This document shows, piece after piece, positions 56,327 through 64,000 of a stretch of 64,000 nt of DNA (position 1 is the first letter of the stretch; the number at the start of each line of letters is the position of its first letter). Source of the stretch: Pedobacter namyangjuensis. GTDB taxonomy: Bacteria; Bacteroidota; Bacteroidia; Sphingobacteriales; Sphingobacteriaceae. The stretch spans positions 744,001-808,000 of the forward strand of contig NZ_QMHQ01000001.1 in NCBI RefSeq assembly GCF_003313325.1, read 5' to 3'. The notes under the pieces are model-generated. The model had not been told where the DNA came from. It did no database searches and saw nothing but the letters and a program-made list of their open reading frames with translations. Both the position numbers and the translations under genes were made by a program.

Positions 56327-56354
56327 TTGTTTGCTGAAAATAATTGTAACTTTG
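56327..56354 (+). promoter_or_regulatory. Promoter of maeB, TTG-N17-TAACTTTG
   Basis: TTG at 56327-56329 and TAACTTTG at 56347-56354 match the Bacteroidota consensus with 17-base spacing. The start site should be near 56361, 14 bases before the maeB ATG. Confidence 0.65.
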
Positions 56355-56374
56355 CCCGTTACAAAATGTAAAGT

Positions 56375-58690
56375 ATGAGTAAAACGAATAGAAAACAAGA
56401 CGCTCTAGATTACCACTCGCAGGGAAGACCAGGAAAAATTCAGGTTGTACCTACCAAACCATATTCTTCTCAAAGAGATTTAACGCTGGCTTATTCGCCA
56501 GGTGTGGCAGAGCCTTGTTTAAAAATTGCCGATAATAAGGATGACGTATATAAGTACACTGCAAAAGGAAACCTAGTTGCGGTTATTAGTAATGGTACAG
56601 CAGTTTTAGGTTTGGGAGATATTGGTCCGGAAGCTGGCAAGCCAGTAATGGAAGGTAAAGGTTTATTGTTTAAGATTTTTGCTGACATTGATGTTTTTGA
56701 CCTTGAACTTGACACTAAAAATGTTGACGAATTTGTAAATATTGTTAAAGCCTTAGAGCCAACTTTTGGTGGTGTAAATCTTGAGGATATTAAAGCGCCA
56801 GAGTGTTTCGAAATTGAACGTCGTTTAAAGGAAGAAATGAATATTCCGGTAATGCACGACGATCAGCATGGTACGGCAATTATTTCTGCTGCGGCGTTGT
56901 TAAATGCATGCGATTTACAAAAGAAAAAAATAGAAAAAGTTAAAATTGTAGTTAATGGTGCTGGTGCCGCTGCAATTTCTTGTTCTCGTTTGTACGTTTC
57001 TTTAGGTGCAAAAAAAGAGAATATCGTAATGTGCGATAGAAGTGGCGTTATTCGTCATGATAGAGATAATCTAGACCCGATTAAAAGAGAGTTTGCAACC
57101 ACTAGAGATTTGCGTACGCTTGAAGAAGCTATGAAAGAATCTGACGTTTTTATCGGACTTTCATCAGCAGACTGCGTAACGGTTGATATGTTAAAGTCGA
57201 TGACTAAAAACCCAATCGTTTTTGCTATGGCTAACCCAAATCCAGAGATTGCCTACGATTTGGCTATCAGTTCTCGTAAGGATTTGATTATGGCTACCGG
57301 CCGTTCAGATTATCCAAACCAGGTTAACAACGTTTTAGGTTTCCCTTATATTTTTAGAGGAGCGCTAGATGTTAGATCTACCAGCATTAACGAGGCTATG
57401 AAAATTGCTGCCGTTCGTGCTATTGCTGAGCTAGCCAGAAAACCGGTTCCAGAAGCCGTTAACATGGCTTACAATGAGCGTAATATTAAATTTGGAAAGG
57501 ATTATATAATCCCTAAACCAATGGATTTCCGTTTAATGACCAACGTTTCAATGGCGGTAGCTAAAGCAGCAATAGAAAGCGGCGTTGCCCGTAAAACTAT
57601 TACCGATTGGGATGCGTATGCAGAAGAATTAAAAAGCCGCTTAGGCATGGACGATTCAATTATGCGTGCCATTACCAACAAAGCTAAATCTGCACCTAAA
57701 CGTGTGGTTTTCGCAGAGGCGGATAATTACAAAATTTTAAAAGCTGCTCAAATTGTTAAAGATGATGGTATCGCTATTCCAATTTTATTAGGTAATAAGG
57801 ATATCATCCAACAGATTATAGACGAAAACGGATTAGAGTTAGAGGGCGTTGAAATTGTGGAGCCAGTTTCAGAACCAGCTCGAATGAAGAAATACGCCGA
57901 GGCGCTTTACAAAAAAAGACAACGAAGGGGTACAACTTTATTTGATGCAAATAAGTTGCTTCGCGATCGTAACTATTTTGGCGCTTCAATGGTAAATTTC
58001 GGCGAAGCCGATGCCATGATTTCGGGTTTAACTAGAAACTATGTTTCTACGATAAAACCAGCGTTGCAAGTTATTGGTACAGAAGAAGGCGTTAATCGCG
58101 TTGCGGGTATGTACATGATGATGACCCAGAAAGGCCCTGTGTTTTTCGGTGATACCACTGTAAATGTAGATCCTACTGCCGAGGAACTGGTTGATTTAAC
58201 CTTGTTGTTGCAAAAAGCAGTAAGCAAATTTAACATCCAACCTCGTGTAGCTTTACTTTCTTATTCTAACTTTGGCTCTAACGATGGTACTATTCCGGAG
58301 AAAGTAAGAAAAGCAGTAAAAATATTGCACGAAAAGCATCCAGATATTGTAGTTGATGGAGATATGCAAGGTAACTTTGCTATAAACAACGCTTTATTAA
58401 AGGAAAATTTCCCTTTCAGTACGCTGGTAGATGCACCTGCAAATACGTTAGTTTTTCCTAACTTAGAATCAGGTAACATTGCTTATAAGCTTTTACAGGA
58501 ATTAGGCGGTGCCGAAGCAGTTGGACCAATTCTATTAGGGCTGAAAAAACCTGTTCATATTGTTCAATTAGGAAGTTCTGTAAGAGAAATCGTAAATATG
58601 GTTACTATTGCAGTATTGGATGTTCAAAGTAAAGAAGCTGAAGCAGAACCAAAAAGAAAAGGTATTTTAAGTAAAATAGCAAAGAAATAA
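56375..58690 (+). CDS. maeB: NADP-dependent malic enzyme fused to a phosphotransacetylase-like domain
   Basis: Oxidative decarboxylation of malate to pyruvate with NADPH formation. The 771-residue protein has the malic N-terminal domain ([28 protein letters not shown]), the NAD-binding domain ([16 protein letters not shown]) and, from about residue 430, a phosphotransacetylase-like domain ([17 protein letters not shown]) that in MaeB enzymes is regulatory rather than catalytic. It has its own promoter and is followed by ruvA after 4 bases, a likely bicistronic unit. Confidence 0.97.
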   Translation: MSKTNRKQDALDYHSQGRPGKIQVVPTKPYSSQRDLTLAYSPGVAEPCLKIADNKDDVYKYTAKGNLVAVISNGTAVLGLGDIGPEAGKPVMEGKGLLFKIFADIDVFDLELDTKNVDEFVNIVKALEPTFGGVNLEDIKAPECFEIERRLKEEMNIPVMHDDQHGTAIISAAALLNACDLQKKKIEKVKIVVNGAGAAAISCSRLYVSLGAKKENIVMCDRSGVIRHDRDNLDPIKREFATTRDLRTLEEAMKESDVFIGLSSADCVTVDMLKSMTKNPIVFAMANPNPEIAYDLAISSRKDLIMATGRSDYPNQVNNVLGFPYIFRGALDVRSTSINEAMKIAAVRAIAELARKPVPEAVNMAYNERNIKFGKDYIIPKPMDFRLMTNVSMAVAKAAIESGVARKTITDWDAYAEELKSRLGMDDSIMRAITNKAKSAPKRVVFAEADNYKILKAAQIVKDDGIAIPILLGNKDIIQQIIDENGLELEGVEIVEPVSEPARMKKYAEALYKKRQRRGTTLFDANKLLRDRNYFGASMVNFGEADAMISGLTRNYVSTIKPALQVIGTEEGVNRVAGMYMMMTQKGPVFFGDTTVNVDPTAEELVDLTLLLQKAVSKFNIQPRVALLSYSNFGSNDGTIPEKVRKAVKILHEKHPDIVVDGDMQGNFAINNALLKENFPFSTLVDAPANTLVFPNLESGNIAYKLLQELGGAEAVGPILLGLKKPVHIVQLGSSVREIVNMVTIAVLDVQSKEAEAEPKRKGILSKIAKK

Positions 58691-58694
58691 AATA

Positions 58695-59279
58695 ATGTTT
58701 GCGTATATTGATGGGAAGTTGACCTTTAAGTGTCCAACATATATAGTAGTTGAAGCCGGAGGAGTTGGCTATCACATCAATATATCGCTTAATACTTACT
58801 CTGCGTTGGGTAGCGCAGAGCGATGCAAAATTTATACTTGGTTGCACGTTAAAGAAGATGCGCATACTTTGTATGGCTTTGCAGATGAAGGAGAAAGACG
58901 ATTGTTTTTGCATTTAATTTCGGTTTCTGGCATTGGCCCAACCACCTGCAGAATGATGCTTTCTTCTATTACACCGTTAGAAATACAAAGTGCTATAGTT
59001 AATGCTAACGTGGCACTTATACAACAAATAAAGGGAATTGGGGCAAAATCTGCCCAACGTATTGTGTTAGAGCTGCAGGATAAATTGAAGAAGGAAGGTT
59101 CTGATTCACTTATTTCTATGCCTATGCATAACACAGTTAAGGATGAAGCGCTGTCTGCATTGATTATGTTGGGGTTTGGCAAGCAAGTTGCAGAAAAGGC
59201 GTTAGACAATGCTGTTAAAAAAGCTGATCAGGATTTAACAGTTGAGCAAATGATCAAAATAGCACTGAAAAATTTATAA
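58695..59279 (+). CDS. ruvA: Holliday junction branch-migration protein RuvA
   Basis: A 194-residue subunit that binds four-way DNA junctions and loads the RuvB motor. Domain I beta barrel (MFAYIDGKLTFKCPTYIVVE), two helix-hairpin-helix motifs (LISVSGIGPTTCRMML; IQQIKGIGAKSAQRIVLEL), and the C-terminal RuvB-binding domain (ALSALIMLGFGKQVAEKAL). Lies 4 bases after maeB; sprA begins at the base after its stop codon. Confidence 0.97.
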   Translation: MFAYIDGKLTFKCPTYIVVEAGGVGYHINISLNTYSALGSAERCKIYTWLHVKEDAHTLYGFADEGERRLFLHLISVSGIGPTTCRMMLSSITPLEIQSAIVNANVALIQQIKGIGAKSAQRIVLELQDKLKKEGSDSLISMPMHNTVKDEALSALIMLGFGKQVAEKALDNAVKKADQDLTVEQMIKIALKNL

Positions 59280-62200
59280 TTGTATAAACAATTGAAAAAC
59301 AAATTTACCCTAATTGTTTTTTTTCTTATTTTTTTGGCTGGTCAGCGTGTTTTTTCGCAGGTAACCCCTTCGAGATCAAACGCCGATTCGACTAGAAATA
59401 ATTTTACCACAAGAGAGAAGCAAAATCTCGGACTCCGAAATTTTAACAATCCTTTTTTAACCTTACCAGAAAACATAAAACGTGTTGTAGAGTATGATGC
59501 TACTAACAAACGTTATGTAATTACAGAGCGTATTGGCGATAAGCTAATTTCCGTTCCGCAATATTTAACAGTTGAACAGTACTTAAGGTTTGTAAATAGT
59601 GAAATAAAACGCGAAAATTGGAGATTGCTTTCTAACGCTGAGATAGATGAGGTTAGAAAAACGGGAATTCTTCCGCCAGTAAAAGTAAATAGCCGTGTTT
59701 TCGAGAAAATATTTGGTGGTACAACTATCGATATCCAGCCAAGGGGCGAGGCGGAACTTACCTTTTTAGGACGTATCAATAAAAACGAAAATCCGCTTTT
59801 TAATGAGCGTCAACGTAGTCAGGCAAATTTTGATTTTAACCAGCGCATACAAATGGATGTGGTAGGTAACATTGGTTCGAAGATGAAAATCAACATGAAC
59901 TATAATACCGAAGCGCAGTTTGATTTCGAAAATCAAGTTAAGCTAGATTATACTGGTGGTGAGGACGATATCATTAAAAAAATAGAGGCGGGTAATGTGA
60001 GTTTGCCTTTAAATAGTACGCTAATTAACGGTACACAGGCACTTTTTGGCGTTAAAACACAACTGCAATTTGGTAAGTTAGATGTTGCCGCGGTTTTTAC
60101 GCAGCAAAAATCCCAATCTAAAGAATTACAGATAAACAATGGTGCCCAACAAAACGAGTATAGAATTAGCGGAAGTGATTACGAAGCTAACAAACACTAC
60201 TTTTTGGGTAAATATTTTAGAGACAATTATAACCGTGCTTTGGCAAATCCGCCTACGGTTTTATCGGGTATCGTAATTACAAAAATTGAGGTTTGGATTA
60301 CCAACAAAACGGGCAATACTACAGATTCTAGAGATGTATTAGGTTTGCTGGATTTAGGCGAAAACGCACCGTACAACACAGCGCAGGTTACAGGTGGTGG
60401 CTCCGTTTTACCTTCTGGCTTTACAAACCCAACTTTTCCTGCCCAATCCAACAGTTTATTGGCAAATTTACCTGCCGACGCTCGTCAGACCAACTCAAAC
60501 AGTGTAATTTCTTACTTCCAAGCAAATGGCGCTACAGATAACTTTGCAAAGTTATCTTACGCCAGAAAACTAACAGAGCGAGAGTTCAACTTCCAACCAC
60601 AATTAGGTTATATCTCGTTAAACAACCCACTAAATGCCGATGAGATTTTAGCTGTTTCTTACCGCTATACTTTTAACGGTGTAGAGTATCAGGTGGGTGA
60701 GTTTTCTACAGATGTGCCTTTTGATCAAGGTACTCCAAAAGTTTTATACGCTAAGTTATTAAAAAATGAAACCATCAAAACCAATTTGCCGACTTGGGAT
60801 TTGATGATGAAAAATATTTATTCTATTGGTGGATATCAAATCAGCAACCAGAATTTTAAGCTTGATATTTTTAGAATAGACGATAAAACGGGTATTGAAA
60901 TGCCCTTAATTAGGGAAGGTAGTAGAACTGAGTTAAAACAATACATCGCCTTAACAAATTTAGATCAGCTAAATCAACAGAAAGAAAAGAAACCAGATGG
61001 TGTTTTCGATTTTGAGTACGAGAATAAACCGTTTGTTAGCGACCAGCAATTGCAGCAGCAAAATGCTTTTTCTAGTTCTAATGTTACCGGAGCTTCATTA
61101 GGTACGCTAATAAACAATACCAATAATGGTTATGTCACCATCGATCCACTTAACGGAAGAATTATTTTTCCGTTAATTGAACCTTTCGGTGCAGATTTAG
61201 CAAATAAATTTAATTTGCCGGCAGAGCAAGCATTGGCAGACAAATATACTTACCCACAACTTTACGACTCTACAAAGGTGGTGGCGCAGCAGTTGTTCGC
61301 CAATAAAAATCTTTACATCATAAAAGGTAATTACCAATCAGAAATTTCATCAGAATTCTCTTTAAACTCTATAAATGTTGCAGAGGGTTCGGTTAAGGTA
61401 TTTGCAGGTACAATTCCATTAATTGAAGGTTCAGATTATACTGTAGATTACCAAGGTGGTAGAGTTAAAATTATAAATACGGCTTTGTTGAGTTCTGGTC
61501 AGCCGATTAGAATTACAACAGAAAACAACGAATTGTTTGGCTTGCAACAGCGATCTTTATTTGGAGCAAGGTTAGATTATAGGGTTAACCCGAAGCTTAC
61601 TTTGGGTGGTACTTTTATGAATTTGACCGAAAAACCGTTAACCCAAAAGGTTAACTACATGGAAGAACCTATATCTAACACCATCTTTGGTTTTGATGGA
61701 ACCTATAGTTCTCCATCGAGATTGCTTACCAAATTAGTGGATAAAATACCGGGAATTTCTACTAAAGCTCCATCAAGTATAACATTTGCTGGCGAGTACG
61801 CAAAATTAATTCCTGGACACCCAAATGCCATTAATTCTGGTGGTGATAGGGGTGGTTCTAGTTACTTAGATGATTTTGAAGCATCACGTTCTATTATCGA
61901 TTTAAAAAGTTCGGTTCCTTGGCAAATTGCTGGTACGCCACAACTTTTTCCAGAATCGCAATTAGTAGATAATTTGGCGTACGGTTACAACAGAGCAAGA
62001 CTTGCGTTTTACAATATCGATCCAACTTTTTATACCGGTGGAACTTCTATTTTGCCATCGCGTATTAGAAACACAGAGCTGTCAAATCACTATGTGAGAC
62101 AAATTATAGAGCAAGAGGTCTTCCCTTTTAAAGAGATAGCAACCGGACAGCCATTAATGTTGCCAACTTTGGATTTGGCCTTTTACCCTAATATTCGCGG

Positions 62201-64000
62201 GCCTTACAACTACACTCCAACTGGTTTTAGTCCAAATGGGCTTTTGAACAATCCGCGTTCTAGGTGGGGAGGTATTACCAGAAGAATTGATGTAAACGAT
62301 TTTGAAGCAAACAACATCGAGTACATCGAGCTTTGGTTAATGGACCCATTTATGTACAAGCCAACCTCGCAAGGTGGAGATTTGTATTTTAACATCGGAA
62401 ATATTTCTGAGGATATTCTTAAGGATGGTAGAAAGTCATTAGAAAATGGTCTGCCAGCAAACGGAGATCCTTCTAAATATGACGAAACCAATTGGGGAAG
62501 GGTTACAAAGCTGCAACCTGTAATTCAAGCTTTTGATAACGACCCAGTTGCCAGACGTGCGCAAGATGTTGGTTTAGATGGTTTGGCAAATGCCGATGAA
62601 AAGGCAAAATTTGCAACGTTAATTAATCAAATTAAAGCGCAGCTAAACCCAGATGCAGCATTAGCTTTTGAGAACGATCCATCGTCAGATGATTATTCTT
62701 TCTTTAGAGGGAGTAATTTCGACAATGCAAATGCGGGAATTTTAAAGCGATACGAAAGTTATAACGGTACTGAAGGTAACTCAAAAACTTCGCAGCAGTC
62801 GCAACAAGAATTAGGTTTAGATAACTCTGCTTCAACCGCTTTGCCAGATGGCGAAGACATTAACAGAGATAACAATATGACGCAGTCTGATGAATACTTT
62901 CAATACAAAGTTTCTATCAGACCTGGCGATTTGGATGTGGGTGGCAAGTATGTAACCGATAAAGTTACTTCTGCAGTGCGCTTAGCAAATGGGCAAACCC
63001 AAAATGCTACTTGGTACCAAATTCGTATTCCTTTGGCACAGTTCGATCAGAAAGTTGGCGGTATTCAGGATTTTAAATCGATAAGGTTTATAAGAATGTT
63101 TATGACCAATTTTGCAGATACAGCTATTTTGAGGTTTGCAAAAATTCAATTAGTAAGAGGAGAGTGGAGACAGTACAATGCTAAAAACGAAGCAATCAAT
63201 GTAATTGCAGATCCATCTATTCAACCTGCATCTGCAGATAATTCTACTATCGAGGTTTCTACTGTTAATATTGAAGAAAACGGTAAGCGTACGCCAATTC
63301 CGTATGTTGTGCCTCCGGGGATTATTCGCGAGAGAGATTTTAGCAACTTCCGTGGAGATACTAGGCAAAACGAGCAATCATTGGCTTTAATTGTTAAAAA
63401 TTTGAGAGATGGTTACGGAAGAGCAGCCTTCAAAACTGCTATTAACGATTTTAGATCGTACAAACGTTTAGAAATGTTTGTCCATTTAGAAGCAATGGGC
63501 GAGGCAACTTTGCAAGATGGCGATTTACAGGCGTTTATTAGAATTGGTACCGATAACCAAGATAACTATTACGAATACAATCAATCTCTAAAAGTAACCA
63601 ATCCGGGTACTAGTGATCCTTACGCAATTTGGCCAGACCAGAATAAAATGGATATTGATTTAGAGCTATTCCAGAAAGCAAAAGTAGCCAGAAACCAGGC
63701 CAGAACTGCTGCGGGTTTACCGTGGCCAATTAATATTCCGTTCACTTACATAGATGGCGGTAATACCATCATTGTAAAAGGCCAACCTGATATGAGTAAG
63801 GTTAGGGTTTATATGTTGGGAGTTAAAAATCCATTGCGTAATCCGGCGTTGCCAAATAACGATGACGGTTTTGATAAAAATGCACAAGTTTGGTTCAACG
63901 AGTTGCGTTTAACAGAATTTGACGAACGTGGCGGTTGGGCAGCAACAGCAAGAATGAATGCTAAGCTAGCCGATTTTGCAGACGTAAATATTTCCGGTAG
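59280..64000 (+). CDS. sprA: SprA, type IX secretion translocon / gliding protein (3' end outside window)
   Basis: Giant outer-membrane barrel of the type IX secretion system through which T9SS cargo crosses the outer membrane. The frame opens with TTG at 59280 directly after the ruvA stop, giving signal peptide MYKQLKNKFTLIVFFLIFLA and the known SprA features: NNPFLTLPENIKRVVEYD, FGGTTIDIQPRGEAELTF, and later GGSSYLDDFEASRSIIDL. The frame stays open for 1573 codons to the window edge; SprA is usually about 2300-2500 residues, so roughly a third is missing. No other T9SS gene is in the window. Confidence 0.95.
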   Translation, partial: MYKQLKNKFTLIVFFLIFLAGQRVFSQVTPSRSNADSTRNNFTTREKQNLGLRNFNNPFLTLPENIKRVVEYDATNKRYVITERIGDKLISVPQYLTVEQYLRFVNSEIKRENWRLLSNAEIDEVRKTGILPPVKVNSRVFEKIFGGTTIDIQPRGEAELTFLGRINKNENPLFNERQRSQANFDFNQRIQMDVVGNIGSKMKINMNYNTEAQFDFENQVKLDYTGGEDDIIKKIEAGNVSLPLNSTLINGTQALFGVKTQLQFGKLDVAAVFTQQKSQSKELQINNGAQQNEYRISGSDYEANKHYFLGKYFRDNYNRALANPPTVLSGIVITKIEVWITNKTGNTTDSRDVLGLLDLGENAPYNTAQVTGGGSVLPSGFTNPTFPAQSNSLLANLPADARQTNSNSVISYFQANGATDNFAKLSYARKLTEREFNFQPQLGYISLNNPLNADEILAVSYRYTFNGVEYQVGEFSTDVPFDQGTPKVLYAKLLKNETIKTNLPTWDLMMKNIYSIGGYQISNQNFKLDIFRIDDKTGIEMPLIREGSRTELKQYIALTNLDQLNQQKEKKPDGVFDFEYENKPFVSDQQLQQQNAFSSSNVTGASLGTLINNTNNGYVTIDPLNGRIIFPLIEPFGADLANKFNLPAEQALADKYTYPQLYDSTKVVAQQLFANKNLYIIKGNYQSEISSEFSLNSINVAEGSVKVFAGTIPLIEGSDYTVDYQGGRVKIINTALLSSGQPIRITTENNELFGLQQRSLFGARLDYRVNPKLTLGGTFMNLTEKPLTQKVNYMEEPISNTIFGFDGTYSSPSRLLTKLVDKIPGISTKAPSSITFAGEYAKLIPGHPNAINSGGDRGGSSYLDDFEASRSIIDLKSSVPWQIAGTPQLFPESQLVDNLAYGYNRARLAFYNIDPTFYTGGTSILPSRIRNTELSNHYVRQIIEQEVFPFKEIATGQPLMLPTLDLAFYPNIRGPYNYTPTGFSPNGLLNNPRSRWGGITRRIDVNDFEANNIEYIELWLMDPFMYKPTSQGGDLYFNIGNISEDILKDGRKSLENGLPANGDPSKYDETNWGRVTKLQPVIQAFDNDPVARRAQDVGLDGLANADEKAKFATLINQIKAQLNPDAALAFENDPSSDDYSFFRGSNFDNANAGILKRYESYNGTEGNSKTSQQSQQELGLDNSASTALPDGEDINRDNNMTQSDEYFQYKVSIRPGDLDVGGKYVTDKVTSAVRLANGQTQNATWYQIRIPLAQFDQKVGGIQDFKSIRFIRMFMTNFADTAILRFAKIQLVRGEWRQYNAKNEAINVIADPSIQPASADNSTIEVSTVNIEENGKRTPIPYVVPPGIIRERDFSNFRGDTRQNEQSLALIVKNLRDGYGRAAFKTAINDFRSYKRLEMFVHLEAMGEATLQDGDLQAFIRIGTDNQDNYYEYNQSLKVTNPGTSDPYAIWPDQNKMDIDLELFQKAKVARNQARTAAGLPWPINIPFTYIDGGNTIIVKGQPDMSKVRVYMLGVKNPLRNPALPNNDDGFDKNAQVWFNELRLTEFDERGGWAATARMNAKLADFADVNISG

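Overview
The window is chromosomal DNA from a Bacteroidota bacterium, most likely a Pedobacter-like member of the Sphingobacteriaceae. The evidence is a SusC/SusD/TlpA cluster, a DUF6520 and a DUF6266 protein, promoters of the TAnnTTTG type, SprA of the type IX secretion/gliding system, an NADP malic enzyme fused to a phosphotransacetylase domain, and frequent TTG/GTG starts. No rRNA, tRNA or CRISPR array was seen.

Layout. (1) 1-2012: the end of a surface-polysaccharide cluster, with a family 2 glycosyltransferase and a WbpV-like epimerase. (2) 2013-16.4 kb: an accessory block. It holds an XRE regulator; a divergent consensus promoter that reads into a strongly structured, apparently transcribed region (2512-2750) and a 49-codon ORF; a SusC-SusD-TlpA operon; small regulators (HTH, Crp/Fnr-like, excisionase-like HTH); a membrane-bound LytTR regulator whose promoter is enclosed by a perfect inverted repeat; and a DUF6266 gene followed by three tightly packed genes with the architecture of a phage lysis cassette (3-TM holin-like protein, N-terminally anchored CHAP amidase, lipoprotein with a C-terminal TM helix like a u-spanin). 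(3) 16.5-21.1 kb: polysaccharide genes resume with a WecA/WbpL-like transferase, a WbpM/FlaA1-like dehydratase and a Wzi-like outer-membrane protein. The wbpV-wbpL-wbpM order therefore looks split by the accessory block.

(4) 21.1-27.4 kb: a repeat-rich gap, then a minus-strand methionine operon (metH, a four-helix-bundle gene, metF) led by a clear SAM-I riboswitch. (5) 27.8-35 kb: GDP-fucose synthase and dxs on the minus strand, then glyA with a GAF/PAS hybrid histidine kinase on the plus strand. (6) 35-44 kb: a beta-helix lipoprotein, ComF, an orphan double-glycine-leader peptide with a candidate direct-repeat operator, rlmN, rluF, and a convergent pair of a hybrid kinase and an NtrC-type regulator whose 3' ends overlap.

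(7) 44.3-64 kb: a dense plus-strand run of housekeeping and envelope genes: amidohydrolase, flavin oxidoreductase, a 40-residue membrane peptide, acylphosphatase, Wzx-like flippase, dut, TPR protein, DUF4292 lipoprotein, EnvC-like LytM protein, two TatA paralogues, gatA, MltD-like transglycosylase, maeB, ruvA, and the first two thirds of sprA, which runs off the window.

All assignments come from reading the sequence; no database search was possible.
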